Positions 10,208-18,322 of a DNA stretch of 64,000 nt are shown piece by piece (the first letter of the stretch is position 1; each line of letters starts with the position of its first letter). The stretch is from assembly GCF_035818675.1 (NCBI RefSeq), contig NZ_JAYKZZ010000004.1, forward strand, positions 310,001 through 374,000. The letters run 5' to 3'. Below the pieces are notes generated by a model. The model had not been told where the DNA came from. It ran no database searches and worked only from the letters and a program-made list of their open reading frames with translations. Made by a program: the position numbers and the translations under genes. The DNA is from Parapedobacter flavus (GTDB taxonomy: Bacteria; Bacteroidota; Bacteroidia; Sphingobacteriales; Sphingobacteriaceae).

Positions 10208-12787
10208 ATGATGAGACAACTGCTTTTGGTGCTCCTTTTTTGCCTGATGGCCATTCCGTATTCTGTGGTGGGGCAAGATGCCTATTTCATCGATGGATAT
10301 CACGGTGGAATCTATGGGCATTACCCGAAGGGGCAAACGGCCTTTATGGCGGACATGCTGAAACAGTATCCCGACTGGAGCATCAACTTGGAAGTGGAGC
10401 CCGAAACCTGGGACGCCGTGAAGCTGCGCGACCCCTCGGCATACGAAGCTTTCAAAAAACTGTTTGAAGACCAATCGATCCGTACGGGGCGTATTGAGTA
10501 TGTAAACCCCACCTATGCGCAGAGTTACCTCTTCGGCACTTCCGGCGAAAGTAACATCCGGCAGTTCTCGTACGGCATGGAGCTGGTGAGGAAACATTTT
10601 CCTTCGGTCGTATTTACCACGTACTCCGCCGAGGAGCCGTGTTTCACCAGCTCGCTGCCATACATCCTGAAGTCGTTCGGTTTTAAGTACGCCTCCACCA
10701 AAAATCCCAACACCATGTGGGGCGGTTATACCCGGGCCCACGGTGGGGAGCTGGTCAACTGGATAGGCCCCGATGGTACCGGCATCACGACCGTACCGCG
10801 CTACACCATCGAAGACCTCCAGTCGGGCTCCGCCTGGCAGAGTATCGCGTGGTACAACAGCGAGGATTACATCCGGAAAGCCCTCGATGCGGGAATAGCG
10901 AATCCTGTAGGGATGACCATCCAGGATGCGGCGTGGAGCAGTGGATGGGGCAAGGGCCCCTGGCTGGGGCAGGACACGGCTACGTTTTATACCCCTACCC
11001 ACTATAAGACCTGGCGCAACTACATCGCCAACTATTCCATTGGAACGCCCGAGGAAGATTGGCATTTTACCCAAGAAGATGTGCTGACCAGCCTGGTATG
11101 GGGGAGTGAAGTGATGAATACCCTCGCACGGGAGGTGCGGAAGGCCGAGAACGATATCGTCCGGGCCGAGAAAATGGCCGCCTTGGCATCGCTCACCGGG
11201 AATATGCGGTGGCCTAAACGGCTGATCGATGAAGGCTGGATCAAATTGCTGCTTTCGCAACATCACGACTGCTGGATTGTGCCGTATAATAACCTCCAGG
11301 GCGGGCGCACGTGGGCCGACCACGTAACCGAGTGGACGGGGGTAACGGACCAGAACAGCCAAGTGGTCATTGACCGGTCGTTGAAAGCCATGATCGGGGA
11401 TACTGGACACAGCGCCATTAGGTTATTCAACACGTTGGCCGCCGACCGTAACGAAATAGCCCGGGTAAAGGTGCCCTCCACTTGGCGCCGCAGCGTTTGG
11501 GAGGTGGTCGATCAGGAAGGCAATGCTCACCCCACCCAGTTGATAAAAGAAGGTGGGCACACGTGGATGTTGTTTCGGGCAAGCGTCCCGTCCTTCGGCT
11601 ATTCGACCTACACGCTCCGGGAGAGCGAAGTAGTTGTCCACAATGAGCTGTTGTTTCGAGAGGAACACGGCAAGTACGTGCTGGAGAACGACCTGTACCG
11701 ACTGGTTATCGACCCCCGGAAAGGCGGCGTGATCGAAAGTCTGATTGCCAAGCAATTGAATAACAAGGAATATGTCGACACCACCAGCCCGTGGCATTTC
11801 AACGAACTGAAAGGCTACTTCGGCGAGCAGGGGAGGTTCCTATCCAGTGCCGACCAGCCCGCCCGGGTACGGGTAGTGGAGCACGGACCACTGGTGCTCC
11901 AGATAGCGATCGACGGTTTTATCGGCGAGCACCCGTTTACACAGACCATCCGGCTTAAACATCAGGAGGAAAAAATAGCGATGGGCGTGTATATCGATTG
12001 GCAAAGTAACCCAGCCATCGGTGAGGCCGGCATCGCGTTCAGCAACGAGAACCCGAGGAAGGCCTTCTATGACGATCGGTATAAACTGCTGGTCTGTTTC
12101 CCGGCGGCCATCAACGATCAGCAAATCTATAAGAATGCGCCTTTCGACGTGACTAAAAGTCAATTGGAAGACACCCATTTCAATCGGTGGGACCAGATTA
12201 AACATAATATTTTGTTAAACTGGGTGGACCTTGGAAGCAACAGCAAAGACCACAGTTTGGCGTTGTTTGCCGACCATACGACCAGTTACGTGCACGGAGA
12301 AGACCACCCGTTGGCGTTGACCCTCCAGTATTCCGGAAAAGGGCTTTGGGGCAGAGATTATACCATTACCGGCCCAACCGATATTTCGTACAGCTTGATG
12401 CCGCACGCCGGTCGGTGGGATAGCGACCGGATATGGACGGAAGGCGAGATCGCAAACGAGCCGCTCGTGGCTACGTTGATCGACGGGCAATCCGGTGATG
12501 CAACGCAAAAATCGTATCTTTCCATCGAGGATGATGCATACGAATTGGTGTCGACCGAGATGAAAGGGACCGACTTATATGTCCGGCTCTTCAACGCGCA
12601 GAGCGATGGCGCCGACAAGCAAATCACCTTCGGTGGCAAAGCGGATGCGATTGAATGGGTGGAGTTAAACGGTGAAACGGCCGAAACAGCATCATACCGG
12701 GCTGGCGACCAAGGAATAGCCATTACCGCCAGCATTCCGCGCTTCGGTATCCGGACCATCAAACTCAGCAATGCCAAGATAGAATAA
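10208..12787 (+). CDS. Glycoside hydrolase family 38-like alpha-mannosidase, exported
   Basis: The 859-residue protein has a signal peptide ending about residue 22 (VVGQ). The N-terminal half starts 'YFIDGYHGGIYGHYP' and carries blocks typical of the GH38 barrel: 'TTYSAEEPCFTSSLPYILKSFGFKYAS', 'MTIQDAAWSSGW' near 235, and 'LLLSQHHDCWIVPYNNLQGG' near 350, which matches the QHHD helix of GH38 enzymes. The C-terminal half is the large beta-sandwich region ('LENDLYRLVIDPRKGGVIESLI'). It lies immediately after the O-acetylesterase (0 nt) and 7 nt before the Lgt-like gene. GH38 enzymes remove alpha-linked mannose, so the target would be N-glycan-like chains exposed after desialylation. The family is fairly clear; the exact linkage cannot be read from sequence. 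Confidence 0.83.
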   Translation: MMRQLLLVLLFCLMAIPYSVVGQDAYFIDGYHGGIYGHYPKGQTAFMADMLKQYPDWSINLEVEPETWDAVKLRDPSAYEAFKKLFEDQSIRTGRIEYVNPTYAQSYLFGTSGESNIRQFSYGMELVRKHFPSVVFTTYSAEEPCFTSSLPYILKSFGFKYASTKNPNTMWGGYTRAHGGELVNWIGPDGTGITTVPRYTIEDLQSGSAWQSIAWYNSEDYIRKALDAGIANPVGMTIQDAAWSSGWGKGPWLGQDTATFYTPTHYKTWRNYIANYSIGTPEEDWHFTQEDVLTSLVWGSEVMNTLAREVRKAENDIVRAEKMAALASLTGNMRWPKRLIDEGWIKLLLSQHHDCWIVPYNNLQGGRTWADHVTEWTGVTDQNSQVVIDRSLKAMIGDTGHSAIRLFNTLAADRNEIARVKVPSTWRRSVWEVVDQEGNAHPTQLIKEGGHTWMLFRASVPSFGYSTYTLRESEVVVHNELLFREEHGKYVLENDLYRLVIDPRKGGVIESLIAKQLNNKEYVDTTSPWHFNELKGYFGEQGRFLSSADQPARVRVVEHGPLVLQIAIDGFIGEHPFTQTIRLKHQEEKIAMGVYIDWQSNPAIGEAGIAFSNENPRKAFYDDRYKLLVCFPAAINDQQIYKNAPFDVTKSQLEDTHFNRWDQIKHNILLNWVDLGSNSKDHSLALFADHTTSYVHGEDHPLALTLQYSGKGLWGRDYTITGPTDISYSLMPHAGRWDSDRIWTEGEIANEPLVATLIDGQSGDATQKSYLSIEDDAYELVSTEMKGTDLYVRLFNAQSDGADKQITFGGKADAIEWVELNGETAETASYRAGDQGIAITASIPRFGIRTIKLSNAKIE

Positions 12788-12794
12788 GAAACTG

Positions 12795-13892
12795 ATGTTT
12801 CCGTTGATTTCCTCCTTGATCAATTACCTGTTTGGCACGGATGTCACCTGGCCCATACCTACTTTTGGGTTTTTTGTCGCCCTGGCATTCGTGCTATCCT
12901 ATCTGGTGTTCCGTAGCGAGTTTGTCCGTAAGGAGCGCACCGGCCAAATTCGGGCCATTGACAGGAAAATCTGGATCGGGACGCGTTTCAAGCTATTCCT
13001 CGTTTTGGGATACGCCCTGCTGGGTTTTATCGTGGGGTTTAAGGGGTGGGAACTGTTTTCGGGGCGCAGCAGCTGGTTGGCCGGTATGGTGTTCATGCTG
13101 GGGGTGCTGCTCGTCCTGTTCATCGCGAAGCGGAAATCGTTACTGCGGCCGTCCCGGCTAGAAATACAGACCGTGCGGCCCAAGGAGCTGTTGCCCACCA
13201 TGCTGCTGTGGGCAGGGGTGACGGGTTTTGTGGGTGCCCGTGTTTTTAACGTGTTTGAAGATGGCGAACGACTAGGTGCCCACGGCGTTATGGGGCTGCT
13301 GGATGCCGGTGGACTGACGTTTTGGGGGGGACTGTTCTTCGGTGCGGCATGTTACCTCTATATCGGTATCCGTAACGGCATGGACTGGCGGCACCTGGCG
13401 GATATTGGCTCGCTGGGGATGCTTGTAGCCTATGGTGTCGGTCGCATGGGATGCCATCTAGCAGGCGACGGAGACTGGGGGATTGTGAATACGTACGCAA
13501 AGCCCGTTGAGTGGCTGCCCCAATGGGCGTGGTCGTTCCGGTTTCCGCACAATGTGATCAATCAAGGGGAGTATATAGCCGGTTGTTCAGGTCCATACTG
13601 TTCAATACTGCCCCAAGGCGTCTTTCCAACCTCCTTGTACGAGTCCGTGGCGATATTGCTCGCTTTTTGTCTGCTGTGGGCGGTCAGGAAACGCATCAAG
13701 ACGCCCGGGATGATGTTTGCGATTTACCTGGTGGTGGTCGGTACCGAGCGTTTCCTCATTGAGTTTATACGCGTCAACTACAAATTCAATGTGTGGGGAC
13801 TTGCCTTGTCGGAAGCGCAATTGATCAGCCTTTTGCTCTTGTTGTTAGCCGCTTCCTCAATGCACTGGGCGCGCAACCGTAGATTTTCCTAA
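12795..13892 (+). CDS. lgt: Prolipoprotein diacylglyceryl transferase-like membrane protein (Lgt family)
   Basis: The protein has 365 residues and about seven to eight hydrophobic segments. The Lgt signature appears as GRMGCHLAGDGDWG (216-229). The C-terminal 'GTERFLIEFIRVN' keeps the Arg and Glu of the family. The 'GGLTFWGG' loop near 172-179 has Trp where Lgt enzymes commonly carry His or Tyr. Lgt attaches the diacylglyceryl group to lipobox cysteines, the first step in making the lipoproteins that are so abundant here. It follows the GH38-like gene by 7 nt and ends that operon. The extra loop with two Cys around residues 255-265 ('CSGPYCS') is a feature I cannot explain. Whether this is the cell's only Lgt or a locus-specific paralogue cannot be told from the window. 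Confidence 0.85.
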   Translation: MFPLISSLINYLFGTDVTWPIPTFGFFVALAFVLSYLVFRSEFVRKERTGQIRAIDRKIWIGTRFKLFLVLGYALLGFIVGFKGWELFSGRSSWLAGMVFMLGVLLVLFIAKRKSLLRPSRLEIQTVRPKELLPTMLLWAGVTGFVGARVFNVFEDGERLGAHGVMGLLDAGGLTFWGGLFFGAACYLYIGIRNGMDWRHLADIGSLGMLVAYGVGRMGCHLAGDGDWGIVNTYAKPVEWLPQWAWSFRFPHNVINQGEYIAGCSGPYCSILPQGVFPTSLYESVAILLAFCLLWAVRKRIKTPGMMFAIYLVVVGTERFLIEFIRVNYKFNVWGLALSEAQLISLLLLLLAASSMHWARNRRFS

Positions 13893-14031
13893 ACGCGATA
13901 CTGAAATTGGAAGTATTGCCATACCCGGCTTTAACGACATCCCACGTGTCCATTTTGATTTTGTCCTACATAATCACAATAAAAATATGCATTTTTGCAA
14001 CCATCACAGGTAGGATACTATCAAAGCGGAA
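13893..14031 (+). promoter_or_regulatory. Intergenic regulatory region before the first GntR gene
   Basis: This gap separates the Lgt-like gene from the regulator at 14032. It holds a TTTTG at 13959-13963, a half-palindrome CTACATAA at 13967-13974, and a CATTTTTG at 13990-13997 that differs from the -7 consensus TAnnTTTG at its first base; the 26-nt spacing is longer than usual. The stretch 13961-14010 clearly resembles 38007-38055, the region just before the GntR relic, so both derive from one ancestral regulator promoter. Promoter function is plausible but not proven. Confidence 0.4.
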
Positions 14032-14736
14032 ATGGTAAGCAAAAGTTTAAGTAGAGATATTGAGAAAATCGCACCTTCCACGATGGCCGATGTTGTTGAG
14101 GTACGTTTACGGGAATATTTGAAGCGGAAAGCATTCAAGCCGGGCGATGCACTACCGAAAGAACTGGAGCTGGCCGAGGCGTTGGATGTGAGCCGCAACG
14201 TGCTGCGCGAGGCGTTGAGCCGATTGCGCATGCTGGGTATGATCGAATCCAGGAAGAAGCGCGGGATGATTTTGGCCGAACCCGACGTATTGGGCGGTTT
14301 CGAGCGGGTAATGGACCCATTAATCCTCGATCAGAAGACGCTGAAAGACCTGTTCGAACTGCGGTTGGTGTTGGAAATGGGGCTGGCCGATGTGCTGTTC
14401 GTGCGGATGACCGACCAGGACATCAAGGAACTGGAAAAGATCGTGAAGAAAGAAGTAAACCAAGTGCAATTACCGTTTAAAGTGAAATATGAGATTGCCT
14501 TTCATGGGAAACTCTACGAGATGAGTGGTAACGACACGTTGATGCGCTTCCAGAATATGCTGTTGCCCGTTTTTGAGTATGTGGTCAGCGAAGAAGCCAA
14601 GTTGAATGGGGAAGCGAAAGTAGGAATGGTGACCCACCGCGACCTCCTGGAGTTGCTCAAAAATGGTGAACCCGAAGATTTCCGCCAGGGAATGAAAGCG
14701 CATTTGCAACCGCATTTTGAGCGGATAAAAATATAG
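14032..14736 (+). CDS. FadR-type GntR transcriptional regulator (FCD domain), copy 1
   Basis: The 234-residue regulator has an N-terminal winged helix (about 15-85), with the recognition region 'ELELAEALDVSRNVLREALS' followed by 'RLRMLGMIESRKKRG'. The FCD ligand domain spans about 100-230. Its metal-binding pattern is visible as EIAFH near 150, THRDL near 203 and AHL near 223. The first acidic ligand is Glu, where Asp is usual. FCD-GntR proteins of sialic-acid loci (NanR type) respond to sialic acid or its products. A second, clearly related copy is at 17451 and a broken third at 38031. The palindromes TATGT-NN-TACAT in this window have the GT-N3-AC core that FadR-type proteins bind, so this protein is a prime candidate to bind them. 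An internal ATG at 14074 is an alternative start. Confidence 0.9.
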   Translation: MVSKSLSRDIEKIAPSTMADVVEVRLREYLKRKAFKPGDALPKELELAEALDVSRNVLREALSRLRMLGMIESRKKRGMILAEPDVLGGFERVMDPLILDQKTLKDLFELRLVLEMGLADVLFVRMTDQDIKELEKIVKKEVNQVQLPFKVKYEIAFHGKLYEMSGNDTLMRFQNMLLPVFEYVVSEEAKLNGEAKVGMVTHRDLLELLKNGEPEDFRQGMKAHLQPHFERIKI

Positions 14737-14786
14737 TAGGATATATAAAACAATTAAATCAAAGTAAACAGTTATTCCAACCCATT

Positions 14787-15656
14787 ATGAAAAATATCAG
14801 TCGATTTTCACTGTTCTTATGCTTGGTAACCTTCAGTTGCCAAGTGTGGGCCCAGGATCAACCGGACACGCTACGGGTGTTGGCCATCGGTAACAGTTTT
14901 TCGCAAGACGCTGTTGAACAATACCTGCACGAACTAGCGGTGGCTGCCGACAAGCCCATCATTATCGGTAACATGTATATCGGTGGGGCCCCACTATCGC
15001 TGCACTGGAGCAACGTACAAGGAGACAAAGCCACATATAGTTACCGGAAAATCGGTACAGATGGGGTGAAAGTAACCCGCGATAAGGTAAGCATACTGAC
15101 GGCATTGCAGGATGAACAATGGGATTATGTGTCGCTTCAACAGGCCAGTTCACTGTCGGGAAAGGCCGATACCTACCGCTTGCCGCTCCCGGCATTGCAT
15201 CGGTATATCGATAGCGCAACTGCTGGCCAAGTGAAACACATCTGGCACCAGACCTGGGCTTATGCCGCTAACTCAACCCACAAGGGTTTCGCCAATTACG
15301 ATAACGATCAACAGACCATGTACCGGGCCATCATGAAGGCTTCGGCCAACGCGGGGAAATTGGTGCATATCGATTTGTTGGTTCCATGTGGTACCGCCAT
15401 CCAAAATGCGCGGACCAGTTTCATCGGCGATAACCTCACGCGCGATGGGTATCACCTTGACCTGCACATTGGGCGTTTCATTGCCGCTTGTACGTGGTTT
15501 GAAGCACTATTTGGCGAGGAGGCACCCGTAAACCGCTATCGCCCGGATAGCGTGTCGGAAGCGCAGGCCGAAGTGGCGCAGATGGCCGCCCATGAGGCTG
15601 TGCAACAGCCCTTCGCGGTTACACCGATAGCTACAACGGCGCCGGTGTCGCCCTAA
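14787..15656 (+). CDS. DUF4886 family exported SGNH-like putative esterase
   Basis: The 289-residue protein has a signal peptide (cut near residue 23, VWAQ). The body matches the DUF4886 family: 'LRVLAIGNSFSQDAVEQYLHEL' at about 30-50 has the first SGNH block with its Ser, 'WDYVSLQQASSLSG' lies in the middle, and 'LTRDGYHLDLHIGRF' near 225 supplies the Asp-x-x-His pair. These features suggest an esterase acting in the periplasm or at the surface. Next to an O-acetylesterase and sialidases, a deacylase for glycan ester groups is a reasonable inference, but no activity can be assigned from sequence. It starts 50 nt after the GntR gene and is probably co-transcribed with it. Confidence in the family is high and in the substrate is low. 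Confidence 0.78.
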   Translation: MKNISRFSLFLCLVTFSCQVWAQDQPDTLRVLAIGNSFSQDAVEQYLHELAVAADKPIIIGNMYIGGAPLSLHWSNVQGDKATYSYRKIGTDGVKVTRDKVSILTALQDEQWDYVSLQQASSLSGKADTYRLPLPALHRYIDSATAGQVKHIWHQTWAYAANSTHKGFANYDNDQQTMYRAIMKASANAGKLVHIDLLVPCGTAIQNARTSFIGDNLTRDGYHLDLHIGRFIAACTWFEALFGEEAPVNRYRPDSVSEAQAEVAQMAAHEAVQQPFAVTPIATTAPVSP

Positions 15657-15794
15657 GTAGGTGCCCGCATTTAACAAAAGTTTGGTTTGATGAAACCTGC
15701 CATGTCAGCGTCTGACGCAAAAGACGATGAAAATGCAGGTTCCATGAGGCCATTAAAAAACAAATTATTTTCGAATGAAAAAACTCAAAATATA

Positions 15795-15844
15795 TTTGGA
15801 ATTGTAAAAACAAAGCCGTTATATTTGTCGATATGTTCTACATA
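15795..15844 (+). promoter_or_regulatory. Bacteroidota promoter with FadR-type operator, upstream of first sulfatase
   Basis: A -33 TTTG at 15795-15798 is separated by 21 nt from a perfect -7 TATATTTG at 15820-15827. Exactly 4 nt later lies the palindrome TATGTTCTACATA (15832-15844), where TATGT and ACATA are inverted copies around TCT. The transcription start should fall inside or beside the palindrome, the classic position for repression. The 26 bases 15819-15844 recur without a mismatch at 40803-40828, in front of the large downstream operon, and the -33 to -7 spacing is also 21 nt there. The core GT-N3-AC fits the FadR subfamily of GntR proteins encoded nearby. Confidence 0.82.
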
Positions 15845-15865
15845 TAATATGATGAGAACATTTTT

Positions 15866-17374
15866 ATGAACCGGCTGATTATGATACACACCCGTTTTTT
15901 GTTAGTAGGAGAACAATCAAACATCGTGTCTTATTTTTTTATCGTATGCTTGCTCATTTTGGCAACAGGCGGTGAGGTATTGGGTCAGTCGGAGCAGCAG
16001 CGCAAAAATGTACTATTTATTCTGGTGGACGACCTGCGGCCGAATCTGGGGTGCTATGGCGACATGGACGCTTATACACCGAACATAGACAAGTTGGCAA
16101 AGCAGGGTATCGTATTCAATAAGGCATATTGCCAGCAGGCGGTCTGCAATCCGTCGCGGACGTCCATGTTAACCGGTTTGCGTCCGGGCGTTACCGAAGT
16201 ATATAACCTGGATACTCATTTCAGGGACAACCTGCCCGATGCGGTCACGCTTCCCCAAAGTTTTAAAAACAACGGCTATTTCACGGCGAGCGTTGGAAAG
16301 ATTTTCCATAATTCGAAAAATACGGTTGACCCTGTCTCTTGGACCATGGAACTATCTCCGGCTAATAACAACACGTACGTACTTCCTGAAAATCGGGTCG
16401 GAAAAGGCAAGCAGGGCGTTACGGAGATGGCCGACGTGCCGGACAGTGCGTATGCCGACGGCATGATTGCCGAAGGCGCCATCCAACTGTTAGCGGAAGC
16501 CGGCCAGCAGGATGGTCCTTTTTTTATTGCGGTTGGTTTCAAGAAGCCACATGCACCTTTTTGTGCCCCGAAGAAATATTGGGATCTGTACGACCGCTCG
16601 GCGTTTGGTGTAACGGACCGGAGCAGGCCTTTAGGTAGTCCGGATTTGGCATTTCATCGATCGCAAGAACTCAGGGGGTATCGGGATGTGCCGGATGAAG
16701 GCAGCATTCCGCCCGAACAGGAGCAGGAAATCATCCACGGGTATTATGCCTGCATCAGCTACGTAGACGCCCAGATCGGGAAAGTAATGGACCGGCTCGA
16801 AGCGCTTGGCTTGAGCGACAATACCGTTATTGTGTTATGGGGTGATCACGGTTATCATTTGGGAGAACAAGATCTATGGTGTAAATCCACCAATTTTGAG
16901 CTGGACACCCGGGTACCGCTGATCGTTGCAGCGCCCGGTATGCAAGGGAACGGCGACAAGACCGATGCTATTGTGGAGTCTGTGGACATCTACCCCACAT
17001 TAATCGACCTGTGCGGCATAGCGCCGAGGAAAGAACTGAACGGCGTGAGCTTGGTGCCGCTTTTGGACAATCCATCTGCAACATGGGAATATCCCGCCTT
17101 TAGCCAGTTTGTACGGCCTTACCAAGCTATTTTTAAAAAGAATGCGCCGACGCATATGGGCTATTCGGTCCGCCTGGAGGAGTGGCGGTGCACCTACTGG
17201 TATGATCTGGAAAAGCATACGGTCGTTGAGCGGGAGTTGTATCAAATAGGCGGTAATGGTCTCGAGAAGGAGAATATGGCGGGTCGGCCTGCTGTTGCCG
17301 AGATGGAAGCCCAGCTCGCTGCGCTGATCGATCAATACCGGAATAATCAATACCGAAAAACTAATTACAATTAA
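15866..17374 (+). CDS. Cys-type sulfatase, iduronate-2-sulfatase-like, exported
   Basis: The 502-residue enzyme has the sulfatase signature CNPSRTSMLTG, whose Cys (near 94) is matured to formylglycine. The N-terminal metal site is 'NVLFILVDDLRPN', with the DD pair near 55. A later block 'VIVLWGDHGYHLGEQDLWCK' supplies the Asp-His of the metal site. The overall pattern resembles iduronate-2-sulfatase-type enzymes (S1 family). A hydrophobic signal (about 21-40, ending LGQ) exports it. Met6 (15881) is an alternative start that gives a shorter signal peptide. It follows its own promoter/operator, identical in core to that of the 40.8-kb operon, so it is probably induced together with it. The substrate is unknown; a sulfate on sialoglycan chains is the simplest guess. 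A paralogue of the same type is at 61307. Confidence 0.9.
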   Translation: MNRLIMIHTRFLLVGEQSNIVSYFFIVCLLILATGGEVLGQSEQQRKNVLFILVDDLRPNLGCYGDMDAYTPNIDKLAKQGIVFNKAYCQQAVCNPSRTSMLTGLRPGVTEVYNLDTHFRDNLPDAVTLPQSFKNNGYFTASVGKIFHNSKNTVDPVSWTMELSPANNNTYVLPENRVGKGKQGVTEMADVPDSAYADGMIAEGAIQLLAEAGQQDGPFFIAVGFKKPHAPFCAPKKYWDLYDRSAFGVTDRSRPLGSPDLAFHRSQELRGYRDVPDEGSIPPEQEQEIIHGYYACISYVDAQIGKVMDRLEALGLSDNTVIVLWGDHGYHLGEQDLWCKSTNFELDTRVPLIVAAPGMQGNGDKTDAIVESVDIYPTLIDLCGIAPRKELNGVSLVPLLDNPSATWEYPAFSQFVRPYQAIFKKNAPTHMGYSVRLEEWRCTYWYDLEKHTVVERELYQIGGNGLEKENMAGRPAVAEMEAQLAALIDQYRNNQYRKTNYN

Positions 17375-17420
17375 AATGCGTGAACGGGCGTATTTTAACC
17401 GGTACTTCGGGTATTTATCT

Positions 17421-17450
17421 TATATTTGTCTGATATATTAACATGCACGT
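17421..17450 (+). promoter_or_regulatory. Probable promoter of the second GntR gene
   Basis: A perfect -7 box TATATTTG occupies 17421-17428, only 22 nt before the start codon at 17451. No clear -33 element is visible. The following TATATTAACATG (17434-17445) keeps the right half ACAT of the TATGT-NN-TACAT palindrome, while its left half is changed. This could be a weak autoregulatory site, which I cannot establish by eye. Confidence 0.5.
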
Positions 17451-18140
17451 ATGATAGACACCGGTTTGAATCCCATTAGCAGCATTACCATGACCGACCA
17501 AGCAGAAGAGCGGCTGCGGGATTACTTTGTGAATGAAGGCTTCAAAATTGGTGATGCACTACCAAAAGAAGCCGAATTGGCAGAAGCATTAGGAGTGAGC
17601 CGAAGCGTGATCAGGGAGGCATTGAGCAGGCTACGGATGTTGGGAATGATTGATGTGCGCAAGCGGCGTGGGACAATTCTGACTGAACCCGATGTATTAA
17701 GTGGGATGTCGCGCATCCTAGAACCCAAGCTATTAAGTAAAGAGACCCTGAAGCGCCTTTTTGAAGTGAGGCTTATGCTGGAAATGGGGCTGGGCGAATT
17801 TCTCTACAACCGTGTCACCGAAAAGCATTTCTATAAACTGGAAGATATTTTGGACGAGGAAGCGGAAGCTGGCAATAAAACAGAATTGGTGTTATTGGAT
17901 ATCAAGTTCCATTCCACGCTATATGAGATTACCGGGAACCCTGTAATTATCCGGTTTCAGCGGATGTTACAACCTATTTTCCAATATGGATTGGACTATC
18001 GCGCAGAAATCCATAAACCCGGTAAACCTCCCAAAGTAACGCATCGCGATTTAGTTGATATTCTTAAAAATGGAAACGCATCTACGTTCCGGGAAGCTAT
18101 GCGTCAACATTTTGAGCTTCATTTCCAGTTGGTTAGCTAA
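17451..18140 (+). CDS. FadR-type GntR transcriptional regulator (FCD domain), copy 2
   Basis: The 229-residue protein is a paralogue of the regulator at 14032. The winged helix is nearly the same ('ALPKEAELAEALGVSRSVIR' then 'EALSRLRMLGMIDVRKRRG'). The FCD domain keeps the metal-binding set DIKFH near 144, THRDL near 201 and a final QHF His. The similar recognition helices predict overlapping operator preference, while the more divergent FCD domains may bind different ligands or metals. It precedes the roughly 20-kb operon at 18323 with a 182-nt regulatory gap that contains a TATGT-AG-TACAT site. The AT-richer base composition matches the operon that follows rather than copy 1, which suggests the regulator arrived with that operon. 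Confidence 0.9.
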   Translation: MIDTGLNPISSITMTDQAEERLRDYFVNEGFKIGDALPKEAELAEALGVSRSVIREALSRLRMLGMIDVRKRRGTILTEPDVLSGMSRILEPKLLSKETLKRLFEVRLMLEMGLGEFLYNRVTEKHFYKLEDILDEEAEAGNKTELVLLDIKFHSTLYEITGNPVIIRFQRMLQPIFQYGLDYRAEIHKPGKPPKVTHRDLVDILKNGNASTFREAMRQHFELHFQLVS

Positions 18141-18165
18141 TTGTTAGCATATATCAAAAATTAAT

Positions 18166-18197
18166 TTTGATAATTTAAGTTTCTGTTATTACATTTG
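18166..18197 (+). promoter_or_regulatory. Promoter of the 18.3-37.9 kb operon
   Basis: The -33 TTTG (18166-18169) and -7 TACATTTG (18190-18197) are 20 nt apart, a good Bacteroidota promoter. The leader to the GTG start at 18323 is about 120 nt and holds two possible operators, listed separately. The next genes follow with gaps below about 75 nt up to 37918, so this is the only evident promoter for about 14 genes. Confidence 0.68.
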
Positions 18198-18217
18198 TTG
18201 CAATCAAATACATCAGA

Positions 18218-18234
18218 CATATACGTCTTATATG
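18218..18234. promoter_or_regulatory. Inverted repeat CATATA-N5-TATATG in operon leader
   Basis: CATATA and TATATG are perfect inverted copies around CGTCT, about 20 nt downstream of the -7 box. It may be a second regulator-binding site, distinct in sequence from the TATGT-NN-TACAT class. AT-rich palindromes of this length can arise by chance. Confidence 0.35.
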
Positions 18235-18269
18235 ATGAGTGAAAGAATGGAAAGCTGCTTCGCCGACGT

Positions 18270-18282
18270 TATGTAGTACATT
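18270..18282. promoter_or_regulatory. FadR-type operator TATGT-AG-TACAT in leader of the 18.3-kb operon
   Basis: TATGTAGTACATT keeps the same inverted arms as the sites at 15832, 38191 and 40816, but it lies about 70 nt after the -7 box rather than 4 nt. Binding here would act as a roadblock or serve the divergent geometry of a second promoter that I do not see. The core is GT-AGT-AC. Confidence 0.6.
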
Positions 18283-18322
18283 AGGATAAGAATCGGTAAA
18301 TGTTAAACCAAATTATTAAACC

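Noticed and set aside
9797..11410. Antisense open frame of 537 codons on the minus strand
   Set aside because: It lies across the O-acetylesterase and GH38-like genes, whose domains are clear on the plus strand. The translated sequence has no domain pattern or signal peptide. Long antisense frames are expected in GC-rich genes.
15694..15741. Imperfect inverted repeat AACCTGC ... GCAGGTT as a possible terminator
   Set aside because: The loop is 34 nt, the arms are only 7 bp and no T-run follows, so I cannot support a terminator here.
15687..15869. 60-codon plus-strand frame before the sulfatase
   Set aside because: It runs through the promoter and operator at 15795-15844 and into the sulfatase start, and its sequence looks like random AT-rich DNA.
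13893..18322. Integrase, transposase or tRNA attachment site at the edges of the AT-rich block
   Set aside because: I looked at both junction regions (about 13.9-18.3 kb and 37.9-41.0 kb) and saw no mobile-element gene, tRNA or long direct repeat apart from the 26-bp promoter core, which has regulatory content.
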